DNA from: Verrucomicrobiota bacterium
GTDB lineage: Bacteria > Verrucomicrobiota > Verrucomicrobiia > JABWAM01
NCBI GenBank assembly: GCA_013288215.1
Contig: JABDCI010000012.1
Location: 1 to 35,007, forward strand
Reading direction: 5' to 3'
Length of the DNA: 35,007 nt
In this document: positions 19,773 through 28,317 of the stretch, one piece after another
Layout: each line of letters opens with the position of its first letter
Numbering within the stretch: the first letter of the stretch is position 1
The notes under the pieces: model-generated
What the model was told of the DNA's origin: nothing
What the model saw: only the letters and a program-made list of their open reading frames with translations
Databases searched by the model: none
Made by a program: the position numbers and the translations under genes

Positions 19773-20363
19773 ATGGCATCCATTGGTGAAACATTGCGCG
19801 AGGCGCGGAAGAAGAAGGGCATCTCCGAAGAGGCTGCATCGAAGGCACTTCGGATCAAGCTTGATCGGCTGCAGGATCTCGAAGAAGACCGCTACGACCA
19901 GTTTCCCGCCTTAGTCTATGTGCGCAGTTTTCTCCGTCATTATGCAGACTATCTCGGCATCGACGGCGCCCCCTTGCTCCAACAATTTTCAGAGCATGTT
20001 CCGCAGCCTGAGCAAAAGGCAGTCTTCGAAATCACCGAAGACCAGCGTGCCCGTTCTCCGATGCAACGCCATGTATCGGCTTCCAACTCGGCGACTCCTC
20101 TGACATCCACAGGACGGACCGTGGTGATCGCCACCCTGGCGGTGTTGGCAGTTGCAGGGGCATGTGCTTATTGGATCATGAAAATGCCGCCTCCTGCCGC
20201 TCTGAATCCTTCCGCCCCGGAATCCTCCAATCCGGCAACAAACTCCGCCCCGGCTTCCTCCAGTTCCGACGTGTGGCAGCCTCCTGCCCAGACTTCGGTC
20301 CCTGCTGTCGCTCCTCTTTCGTTAAGCACCAATTCGCTTCCGGAGCTCCATCATAGTCCATGA
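19773..20363 (+). CDS. RodZ-like helix-turn-helix membrane protein
   Basis: SIGETLREARKKKGISEEAASKALRIKLDRLQDLEEDRYDQFPALVYVRSFLRHYADYLGID HTH_25-type N-terminus plus single TM (TVVIATLAVLAVAGACAYWIM); short Ser/Pro-rich tail. Confidence 0.85.
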   Translation: MASIGETLREARKKKGISEEAASKALRIKLDRLQDLEEDRYDQFPALVYVRSFLRHYADYLGIDGAPLLQQFSEHVPQPEQKAVFEITEDQRARSPMQRHVSASNSATPLTSTGRTVVIATLAVLAVAGACAYWIMKMPPPAALNPSAPESSNPATNSAPASSSSDVWQPPAQTSVPAVAPLSLSTNSLPELHHSP

Positions 20364-21718
20364 AGCGATCCGTTCATTTGTTGAGCTTGGGCTGCGCCAA
20401 AAATCTGGTCGACTCGGAAGTGATGCTCGGGATTCTTGCCAAGGAGGGGCATGCCATTGAGGCGAGTCAGGAGGATGCAGACATCGTGATTGTAAACACG
20501 TGCGGTTTTGTCGAAGGATCGAAGCAAGAATCGATCGACGCTATTCTTGAGGCGAACCATTTGCGCTCTACCCGGCCCGGACAAAAATTGCTCGTTGCCG
20601 GCTGCATGGCTCAACGGTACGCGAAAGATCTTCAGAAGGAATTGCCTGAAGTGAGCGGCTTTATCGGCATCAATGAGGTTCCCCGCATCCATGAAATCCT
20701 CAAGCAGCTTGATGAAAAGGATGCGGATGTGAAGCCGGATGTCCTTGTCGAGACGGCCCCGTCTTTTGTCACGCGCAAGCCCAACTATCTCTACGATTTC
20801 GCAACGCCGCGCTACCAGCTCACCCCGGCGCATTATGCCTATTTGAAAATCGGCGAGGGATGCAATCATCCTTGTGCTTTTTGCTCGATTCCGATCATGC
20901 GAGGCCGCCATCGCAGCCGCACGATCGAAGATGTGGTGGAAGAGGCTCGCTCCCTCGTGCGCCGAGGGGTGAAGGAGTTGCTCCTCATTTCCCAGGACAC
21001 GACCTATTTTGGCAAGGATTTGCAGGTGTCCGATGGGCTGGGAGAGTTGCTCAAGCGTCTGAACGCGATCGATGGCGATTTTTGGGTGCGCATTCTTTAT
21101 ACGCATCCCGCGCATTGGAACGAGAGGCTGATGGATGTCATGGCCGCGTGCCCGAAGGTTTGCCGCTACATCGATATTCCGTTGCAGCACATTCACGATG
21201 ACCTTCTCTTGCGCATGCGGCGGGAAACCTCGCGGGCGCATATCGAGTACATTCTCGCGCAGCTTCGTTCGCGCATCCCGAGCATCGCGATTCGCACAAC
21301 CTTCATTGTGGGATTTCCAGGCGAGACGGATGCACAGTTCGAAAGTCTTTATGAGTTCATAGGGCAGGCGCGTTTTGAGCGTTTGGGAGTTTTCGAATAT
21401 TCCCAGGAAGAAGGCACCGTGGCAGGACGCATGGACAATCAGTTGCCTTCGAAGGTGAAAAAGACGCGCCGCGAGCGCCTCATGGCGTTGCAGCAACAAA
21501 TTTCCTCGGAGATCATGGCATCCAAAGTGGGTCACACGCTTCGGGTTCTCGTCGAAAAACAAGGGGACCGACATGTGGGGCGCACCGAAGCAGATGCTCC
21601 TGAAATTGATGGCCGCGTTCTGCTTAAGGGCAAAGGTTGGAGGACGGGAGAGTTCCAACAGGCCCGTATTGTTGAGTCGAAGGAATACGATCTTATCGCG
21701 GAAGTCGCAAACACGTGA
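20360..21718 (+). CDS. rimO: Ribosomal protein S12 (aspartate) methylthiotransferase
   Basis: VHLLSLGCAKNLVDSEVMLG; radical-SAM GCNHPCAFCSIPIMRGRHRSR; C-terminal TRAM-like domain; ATGA overlap with the upstream gene. Confidence 0.95.
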   Translation: MKRSVHLLSLGCAKNLVDSEVMLGILAKEGHAIEASQEDADIVIVNTCGFVEGSKQESIDAILEANHLRSTRPGQKLLVAGCMAQRYAKDLQKELPEVSGFIGINEVPRIHEILKQLDEKDADVKPDVLVETAPSFVTRKPNYLYDFATPRYQLTPAHYAYLKIGEGCNHPCAFCSIPIMRGRHRSRTIEDVVEEARSLVRRGVKELLLISQDTTYFGKDLQVSDGLGELLKRLNAIDGDFWVRILYTHPAHWNERLMDVMAACPKVCRYIDIPLQHIHDDLLLRMRRETSRAHIEYILAQLRSRIPSIAIRTTFIVGFPGETDAQFESLYEFIGQARFERLGVFEYSQEEGTVAGRMDNQLPSKVKKTRRERLMALQQQISSEIMASKVGHTLRVLVEKQGDRHVGRTEADAPEIDGRVLLKGKGWRTGEFQQARIVESKEYDLIAEVANT

Positions 21719-21800
21719 CATGTTTTGAGTGTTGAGAAGCCGTCTTTTTCCAAGACTGGCATTGACTGTGCTTCGAGAATGGCTATCACCCTAGGGGGAG

Positions 21801-22397
21801 ATGAACCTGCCGAACAAGATCACGCTGATGAGACTGCCTCTCGCAGCGGTTTTTTTCGTCTTTTTCTTTGATCAGCCTTTGCCTTACCTCTTTCCGTCGC
21901 TTCATCCGACGCCTTATCATCACACGATCGCATTATGGTGTTTCGTCTTTGCTTGTGTTTCTGATTGGCTGGACGGCCATCTCGCACGCAGCACCAATCA
22001 GGTGACGAATTTCGGAAGGCTTTGGGATCCTATCGCCGATAAAATCTTGGTCACTTCCGCATGGGTGACGCTCGTGGCGAACCATGCGATGCCGGCTTGG
22101 ATCGTTCTCGTGCTCCTTTCCCGAGATTTCGCGGTTTCCGGCCTGCGCATGACGGCCGCGCAGCTCGGTGTCACATTGGCTGCGGAAACGGGTGGAAAGG
22201 TGAAAACGGTGACGCAGCTTTTCACGATTGGTTTCCTCTGTTCGCACTATGCGTTGATTCAGGATTTCGATGTCAAACTGACGGTCCCAGGATATTATTG
22301 GTTTGAAGTCTGGATTCTCTATCCGGCGTGCGTATTTACCAGCCTCTATTCAGGCGCCGAATATTTCCGGAAAAATTGGGCGCTTTTGAAAGATTGA
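21801..22397 (+). CDS. pgsA: CDP-diacylglycerol--glycerol-3-phosphate 3-phosphatidyltransferase
   Basis: MNLPNKITLMRLPLAAVFF; CDP-alcohol phosphatidyltransferase motif DWLDGHLARSTNQVTNFGRLWDPIADKI. Confidence 0.93.
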   Translation: MNLPNKITLMRLPLAAVFFVFFFDQPLPYLFPSLHPTPYHHTIALWCFVFACVSDWLDGHLARSTNQVTNFGRLWDPIADKILVTSAWVTLVANHAMPAWIVLVLLSRDFAVSGLRMTAAQLGVTLAAETGGKVKTVTQLFTIGFLCSHYALIQDFDVKLTVPGYYWFEVWILYPACVFTSLYSGAEYFRKNWALLKD

Positions 22398-22491
22398 AGG
22401 GAAGCCTCTCAGGTTTCTAGCTTGACACTTGATGTCTTCAGTGACGAACTGATGGGATTGAAGCTCTTCGGGGCCCCAGTCCAAACCCCTT

Positions 22492-23895
22492 ATGCCTTGG
22501 CTTATCCTGATTTCAGAAGGTACCCACCGCAACGCATATCCTTTGCCTAAGGCAAGCTTCACTCTTGGGCGCGATCCGACTTGCCAGCTCTATCTTGCCG
22601 GGGCTTCCGTTTCCCGACATCACGCGACCATTCTTTGGGATCCTCTCGGGAACTTTGTCATTCGAGATGATGGAAGCACGAATGGAACATATGTCAATGG
22701 CGAGCGAATTCATCGCGAAGCATTGAAGGATCACGATACAATTCGTGTGGGGGACTACCTTTTTCTTCTGGATCTTTCCGAGAAACGAAAACTTCCTCCC
22801 GCCTCCAAGCCGAAGATCCTCATTCCGTCTGATTCGCAAGATTTGGCCGGGGCGACTCGCGTCTTGGCGCGTCCTGATGAAAAGGTTTCGGGTCTTTCCC
22901 AGCGACTCAACCGAAAGACGCTTCTCATTTCGTTTGGCGCTGCGTTCGCTTTTTTTTGGATTGTTGTTCTTGCTTTTGCCATTCCTTATTTTTCGAAGCA
23001 GCGCAGAGCCGAATCGTCTTTGTCGAACTCCTTAACGTCGAACCTATCAGCCCTTTCATCTCCCCAAATTGCTTCCACGATGGGACTCCTTCAGGGTAAA
23101 TGGACTTGGTCCCCGAGTCCCGAGGGGCGCGCCGTCCTTTATTCGACGATGGCGAGGATGGACACGCTGCGCCTGGGAGCCGTCAACAAGGTGAAGGACA
23201 AGCAAAAGGCGATTGAGGAATTCCGAAATGCCTGGGAACATGGTGTCGTCGTTTATGAGCCCCTTTTTGAGCGGATTGAGCAGGATGAAACGCAGAGTGA
23301 CATGGTTCATTTCGTCCTCGAAGACGCGTTGACGAAGCCGACGTTCTGGGATTTCAACAGTACCGTGGTTCCTGAAAAACAGGCAGTGCTTGGCATGTTT
23401 TATACACCAGGGATCACGAACACCCTCTATTATGTTCGCAATCCGAAGCTAGCCTCCAAGATTCCAAAGTTCAACGAGCCGGAGTTTCCCTGGCGAATGG
23501 GCGAGCATGGAATTCAATACTCCATTGCGGGACTGCCTGTGAACCTGCTGCATGACGTTGGAAAGCTTCGATGGATGGTTTTGTTGAAGATTAATCCGAT
23601 CGTCTCCAAGCTGACGATTCACACGATCGAAGGGGATTTGTTTCGCAACATTCCGAGGGAATATCCATTGAGCGTGTTTCCTGCCGAAGTTCTCGCGCAG
23701 GTGCTCTATCTGGATTCTGCCTCCGCGCCTTTGCAGGTGCGCGTGAACAAGGCATTGCCTTGGGATGACGATCCCCAGGTCGTCGCCAATCTCATCACCA
23801 CCTATTTTAAAAACATTCTTTCCCAGAAGCCTCAAACACCGATGGAAATTCCCAGTGTGTTCACTCTGGTTTCGTCCGACACGAAATCGAAATAA
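22492..23895 (+). CDS. FHA-domain membrane protein with uncharacterised C-terminal domain
   Basis: FTLGRDPTCQLYLAGASVSRHHATILWDPLGNFVIRDDGSTNGTYVNGERI is a complete FHA core; single TM TLLISFGAAFAFFWIVVLAFAIPYF; about 310-aa C-terminal region with no recognised family. Confidence 0.88.
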   Translation: MPWLILISEGTHRNAYPLPKASFTLGRDPTCQLYLAGASVSRHHATILWDPLGNFVIRDDGSTNGTYVNGERIHREALKDHDTIRVGDYLFLLDLSEKRKLPPASKPKILIPSDSQDLAGATRVLARPDEKVSGLSQRLNRKTLLISFGAAFAFFWIVVLAFAIPYFSKQRRAESSLSNSLTSNLSALSSPQIASTMGLLQGKWTWSPSPEGRAVLYSTMARMDTLRLGAVNKVKDKQKAIEEFRNAWEHGVVVYEPLFERIEQDETQSDMVHFVLEDALTKPTFWDFNSTVVPEKQAVLGMFYTPGITNTLYYVRNPKLASKIPKFNEPEFPWRMGEHGIQYSIAGLPVNLLHDVGKLRWMVLLKINPIVSKLTIHTIEGDLFRNIPREYPLSVFPAEVLAQVLYLDSASAPLQVRVNKALPWDDDPQVVANLITTYFKNILSQKPQTPMEIPSVFTLVSSDTKSK

Positions 23896-23956
23896 GGCCC
23901 CTTGCCGTGCCAGCAAAAGCTTGAGTCCGTGTGCCTGATGCGCCAGTCATTCAAGG

Positions 23957-24685
23957 ATGAAAGCTTTTCTTCGTTACGACCGACGGCAACCGGATGAACT
24001 GCGTCCCTTTAGGATTCAAAAAAACATCGCTCCGAATGCGGCCGGATCCGTGCTGGTGTCGACGGGCAACACTCAAGTCATTTGCGCGGTGAGCATCGAG
24101 TCGAATGTGCCGCGTTGGATGAAGGAGCAGAAGATGAGCGGAGGCTGGCTGACGGCCGAATATTCCATGCTTCCGTATTCGACGGGAGACCGAAAACCGC
24201 GCGATATTTCGCGTGGGAAGCTCGATGGACGTTCGCAGGAAATTCAGCGGCTGATTGGGAGATCTCTTCGTGCGATTATCGATCTGGAAAAACTGGGACA
24301 ACGAACGCTTTGGGTGGATTGCGATGTTTTACAGGCGGATGGAGGCACGCGCACGGCTGCCATCACGGGTGCTTATATTGCGCTTGAGCTCGCGATGCAG
24401 CAGCTCATGAAAGAAAAGGCGTTTGCCGAGAGCCCGATCCGGGATTCCGTGGCTGCTGTCAGCGTCGGGATCGTCGAGCGGAGACCTCTTCTTGATCTTT
24501 CCTATATCGAGGACAAAGATGCTTCGGTCGACATGAACGTTGTCAAGACGGGCAGCGGGAGGTTTATCGAAGTGCAGGGCTCGGGCGAAGAAGCCACCTT
24601 TTCTCCGAAGGAAATGAGCAGCATGCTGCGCCTTGCCGGGAAAGGGATTGTGCAGCTCCTTAAGGCGCAGAAAAAATATATCTGA
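23957..24685 (+). CDS. rph: Ribonuclease PH
   Basis: RPFRIQKNIAPNAAGSVLVSTGNTQVICAVSIE; MLPYSTGDRKPRDISRGKLDGRSQEIQRLIGRSLRAIID; WVDCDVLQADGGTRTAAITGAYIAL. Confidence 0.96.
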   Translation: MKAFLRYDRRQPDELRPFRIQKNIAPNAAGSVLVSTGNTQVICAVSIESNVPRWMKEQKMSGGWLTAEYSMLPYSTGDRKPRDISRGKLDGRSQEIQRLIGRSLRAIIDLEKLGQRTLWVDCDVLQADGGTRTAAITGAYIALELAMQQLMKEKAFAESPIRDSVAAVSVGIVERRPLLDLSYIEDKDASVDMNVVKTGSGRFIEVQGSGEEATFSPKEMSSMLRLAGKGIVQLLKAQKKYI

Positions 24686-24697
24686 TCCAACGCCCGA

Positions 24698-25915
24698 TTA
24701 GCCGCGGATCATGTGGCAAAACATCGCGTCGCGCAGTTTCGGTTCAAACCACGTGCTTTTGGGGGGCATGATCCCGCCCTGGTCGGCGATCGACATGAGA
24801 TCTTCGATCTGAGTGGGAAACATGGAGAATGCGACGGCCCAGTCGCCGCTGCGCACGAGTTTTTCGAGTTCGTCTGTTCCTCGAATTCCGCCCACGAAGC
24901 TGATGCGATCAGAAGTCCGCGGGTCGTCGATGTTTAGGAGTGGCCCAAGCATCTGTTTCTGCAGGAGAGAAACGTCGAGCTGTCCCGTGGTATTCTCTCG
25001 GTCCACGAAATCTTTGTTCCATTCAAAAACATGCCAGATATCATTGAGGAAGAGCGTGATCTCATGTTTTTTCGAGGGGCTGGGCTGGTGCTGAATGCGG
25101 AGCGTGCCGCATTCGCGAATCCGCTCGATAAAGCGATCCAGACCCAGGCCGTTCAGGTCTTTCACCACGCGATTATAGGGAAGGATTTGCATCTGATTGT
25201 GAGGAAAAATCACCGAAAGGAAGGAGCTCGAACTTGAAGTTTTAAGTTTTTTCCAGACACGAACTGCGGCCGCGCTACGGTGATGTCCGTCCGCAACGTA
25301 AAGCGCCGGAACACCGGCGAATTCACGTTGAATCAACTGGATGTCAGCTTGTTGGGAAATCGTCCAGGAGGTGTGGCGGATTCCATCGGTCGCATTGAAA
25401 TCGACGTCAGGTTTCTCCGCGATTTTTTTTATGACGAAGGCGTCGATGGAAGCTCGTGCGCGATAGGTTAGGAAAACGGGGCCTGTCTGGGATTGGAGAG
25501 TTTCAATGTGGCGTACTCGGTCGTCCTCTTTGTCCGGACGGGTAAGCTCATGTTTTTTGATGATGTTTTTTTCGTAATCTTCACAACTGGCCGCGGCAAC
25601 AAGGCCAATTTGTACGTGCTTGCCCATGATTTGGCGATAGAGGTAAAAGCAAGGTCGTGCTTCCAGAAAAAGAGCCTTGTCGGCAATGAGCTTCTCGAAG
25701 TTTTCTTTCCCCTTGGCGTAAACCCGCGGGTCATCGAGGTGGATGGAGGGATCAAGGTCGATTTCCGGTTTCGAGACGCGCAGGAAGCTGAGCGGATTTC
25801 CTTTTGCGCGGGCGCGTGCCTCGTCCGAGGAGAGGACATCGTAAGGAAGCTCGCAGATTTTCGAGGCGAGTTCAGGTTTTGGACGAAGGGCTGGAAAAGG
25901 AAAAATTTGAGCCAT
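24698..25915 (-). CDS. DUF1015 family protein
   Basis: IFPFPALRPKPELASKICELPYDVLSSDEARARAKGNPLSFLRVSKPE; YVADGHHRSAAA; FPHNQMQILPYNRVVKDLNG. Confidence 0.92.
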   Translation of the reverse strand: MAQIFPFPALRPKPELASKICELPYDVLSSDEARARAKGNPLSFLRVSKPEIDLDPSIHLDDPRVYAKGKENFEKLIADKALFLEARPCFYLYRQIMGKHVQIGLVAAASCEDYEKNIIKKHELTRPDKEDDRVRHIETLQSQTGPVFLTYRARASIDAFVIKKIAEKPDVDFNATDGIRHTSWTISQQADIQLIQREFAGVPALYVADGHHRSAAAVRVWKKLKTSSSSSFLSVIFPHNQMQILPYNRVVKDLNGLGLDRFIERIRECGTLRIQHQPSPSKKHEITLFLNDIWHVFEWNKDFVDRENTTGQLDVSLLQKQMLGPLLNIDDPRTSDRISFVGGIRGTDELEKLVRSGDWAVAFSMFPTQIEDLMSIADQGGIMPPKSTWFEPKLRDAMFCHMIRG

Positions 25916-25999
25916 AAGCGAGTCAGCAACAAGCTATAAGAAATGCGGATGGAAGGCTGCAAGCCTCGAAGCGCACGGCACGATGCAACGCTGGATTTG

Positions 26000-27232
26000 T
26001 CAGATGTGACCCAACAACTGCTCGGCGGAAACTCCGCGGAGTTCGAAGAGCCGGCGGATGGTTTCTTCGATGAGGTTATTGGGACAGGAAGCGCCCGCGG
26101 TGATGCCTACCGTGAGGATTCCCTTGGGGAGCCAGTTTTCCGTTTCGATCTCGGTATGCTTGGCCATGCTGAAGTGGACGATCTTTGTTTCCGAAGCCAT
26201 CTTGCTGGAATTCTTAATAAAGTAAGTGGGAAGTTTGATCTCGCCCATTTCGGCCAGATGCGATGTGTTGGACGAGTTGTATCCGCCGATCACCAGCAGG
26301 AGATCAAGCGGTTCGTTGAGCAGTTTTTCGAGGGCATCCTGCCGGTCCTGAGTCGCGCCGCAGATCGTGTCGAAAACGCGGAAGTGCTTCGCCAGATTTT
26401 CGACTCCATGGCGGTCTACCATCGCTTGACTGATGCGTCGTTGAACTTCCTCCGTCTCGCCTCGAAGCATCGTTGTCTGGTTTGCAACGCCGACAGCCTG
26501 AAGATGGAGATCTGGATCAAATCCGGGCGAATAGGCGCCTTTGAATTTTTCAAGGAGTTCCTGCTTGTTGCCGCCTTGTCGGATATAGTCACAAACATAA
26601 TCCGTTTCCGCGAGATTGAAGACGACGAAATAATGGCCATTGCCATTCGCGGCGAGTGCGCGGGAACTGGTAGCCTTCGTTTCCTCGTGCCATGCCTTGC
26701 CATGAATGATCGAAGTGACGCTTTCTGAAGCGTATTGGCGCACCCGCTTCCAGACGCTCATCACGTCGCCGCAGGTGGTGTCGACCGTCTGACAACCGAT
26801 TTGCTTCAGCTTTTCCATCGTGGAAACTTCTGCGCCGAAGGCGGGAATGATGACAACATCTTCGTTTGTGACGTCTTCAACTCTGGCTTCAGGATTGGGT
26901 CCGGTAAGGGTTTTGATTCCCATCGCACGGATCTGGTCGTTCACTTCCGGATTGTGGATGATTTCACCCAGAATAAAAAGACGCCGTCCTTGGAAAACCT
27001 TGCGTGCCGCGTAGGCGAGATCAATGGCGCGCTCCACTCCATAACAAAAACCGAATTCTTTGGCGAGGCGGACCGTGATGCCACCCGCAGAAATGCGGCC
27101 GCCTTGCGAGCGAATTTTTTCCACGAGTTTGCTGCGGTAATGTTCCTCCACCTGTGCTTCGACGGTTTGAAGCACTTCAGGCGTGCGAAGGTTCACTTTC
27201 TTGGGCAGTGGAATGGCGGTGGTCAAACTCAT
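26000..27232 (-). CDS. ispH: 4-hydroxy-3-methylbut-2-enyl diphosphate reductase (long form)
   Basis: ITVRLAKEFGFCYGVERAIDLAYAAR; DTTCGDVMSVWKRV; DLLLVIGGYNSSNTSHLAEM; GITAGASCPNNLIEETIRRL. Confidence 0.95.
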   Translation of the reverse strand: MSLTTAIPLPKKVNLRTPEVLQTVEAQVEEHYRSKLVEKIRSQGGRISAGGITVRLAKEFGFCYGVERAIDLAYAARKVFQGRRLFILGEIIHNPEVNDQIRAMGIKTLTGPNPEARVEDVTNEDVVIIPAFGAEVSTMEKLKQIGCQTVDTTCGDVMSVWKRVRQYASESVTSIIHGKAWHEETKATSSRALAANGNGHYFVVFNLAETDYVCDYIRQGGNKQELLEKFKGAYSPGFDPDLHLQAVGVANQTTMLRGETEEVQRRISQAMVDRHGVENLAKHFRVFDTICGATQDRQDALEKLLNEPLDLLLVIGGYNSSNTSHLAEMGEIKLPTYFIKNSSKMASETKIVHFSMAKHTEIETENWLPKGILTVGITAGASCPNNLIEETIRRLFELRGVSAEQLLGHI

Positions 27233-27499
27233 AACCCATTGAACCCATTTTTAACCCGAAACACAAGCGTGCCATGCAGGAATTTGGATTGATTTGGGCC
27301 GCTGAATCAAATGCCGACTTGACTTAAAACTTGATTTGTATATTGTGGTAAACTTGCTGGGAATTCTGGATGAAATTCCAAATAAAAAACGTGTTCCGTG
27401 GGGTCGTCGCTGCGGCGCAGATGTGCGCATGGATTCTCATTTCATGATTTGCTTTTAAGATCCCTGTGACCTTTTCTCAAAGAATGTCAAAATTTTCAG

Positions 27500-27546
27500 T
27501 TGACATATGTCGTCAAATAGCTAATTTATTCTGTAATCGATTACAG
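27500..27546 (+). promoter_or_regulatory. Candidate promoter with LacI-family-like operator
   Basis: TTGACA at 27500-27505, TAATTT at 27522-27527 (16-nt spacer), then perfect 16-bp palindrome CTGTAATCGATTACAG at 27531-27546, about 45 bp upstream of the start codon at 27592. Confidence 0.55.
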
Positions 27547-27591
27547 GAAAGCAAAACTAACCTTAAACACTAACGATAAGGAAGATACGTT

Positions 27592-28188
27592 ATGCGAAAT
27601 CAGAAATGGGTGACGGGAATGGTGGCCTTATGCCTGGCAAGTGCGACTTTATTGAATGCGCAGGCGGAAGAGAAGAAGATGATTGCGGATTTTAATGCGC
27701 CGAGTCCCAACAATGTAAATGGAGATTTTGGTGCTTTCAGTCCGAATCCCGACGAACGAGTTTTTCTTTGCAACGAATCTTTGGATGAGACCATCAGGCA
27801 AGGCAGCACGGGCTCCTCTCTGCGATTGACCTACAATGTGGATAACGGCGGGGCTTATAATGGTTTTTGGCTCAAGTTCGGACCTGCGGACACCACGTTT
27901 GACGGGTCGGCCTACACCAAGGTGACGTTCTGGATTCGTGGGGATTCAAAAGTGGGGATTCCTAATAAAATCAAGGTGGAGCTCAAGTCGGCAGGCAAGA
28001 TCGCGTCTCACTACGTCGGCGAAATCACCGGGGATTGGAAGAAGATCGAAATTCCTTTGAGTGAGATTTCGAAAGCTGGCGTGGACTTGTCGAAGCTGAC
28101 TGAGATGACCTTTGTTTTCGAGCAGCGGTATGCAAGTCCTGGCACCGTCGGGGCGATTAATATCGACGATATTGCTTTGGAAAAATAA
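27592..28188 (+). CDS. Exported stand-alone carbohydrate-binding-like (CBM11/CIA30-like) beta-sandwich protein
   Basis: Signal peptide MRNQKWVTGMVALCLASATLLNAQA; GSSLRLTYNVDNGGAYNGFWLKFG...YTKVTFWIRGDSKVGIPNKIKVELKS...GDWKKIEIPLSEIS...LTEMTFVFEQ...GAINIDDIAL shares pattern with the N-termini of the next two genes. Confidence 0.7.
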   Translation: MRNQKWVTGMVALCLASATLLNAQAEEKKMIADFNAPSPNNVNGDFGAFSPNPDERVFLCNESLDETIRQGSTGSSLRLTYNVDNGGAYNGFWLKFGPADTTFDGSAYTKVTFWIRGDSKVGIPNKIKVELKSAGKIASHYVGEITGDWKKIEIPLSEISKAGVDLSKLTEMTFVFEQRYASPGTVGAINIDDIALEK

Positions 28189-28210
28189 TCACGCCATTAA
28201 GCGGGAAGAA

Positions 28211-28246
28211 GGTCTCCGGCGGATTTCCCTCTCCGGAGGCCTTTTT
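28211..28246 (+). terminator. Rho-independent terminator after the stand-alone binding-module gene
   Basis: GGTCTCCGG-cggatttccctct-CCGGAGGCC stem (9 bp, one G-U; loop bases approximate) followed by TTTTT. Confidence 0.8.
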
Positions 28247-28317
28247 CTTCCTATCGAGGCGTTCAAAGTCTTGTGGATGTGGTCGAGCAGGTGCAGATTT
28301 CGTATTTTAAGATTCTT

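Noticed and set aside
20351-21721. 456-aa minus-strand ORF opposite rimO
   Set aside because: Exact shadow of the unambiguous rimO gene; composition (His/Arg rich) typical of an antisense frame; no recognisable motif.
25943-26728. 261-aa plus-strand ORF opposite ispH
   Set aside because: Antisense frame of a clear IspH; no domain pattern or signal.
27345-27500. Possible small RNA or long leader downstream of a TTGACT...TATTGT promoter-like sequence in the ispH/CBM intergenic region
   Set aside because: Only a weak promoter resemblance; no convincing hairpin-terminator pair or conserved riboswitch motif found by eye.
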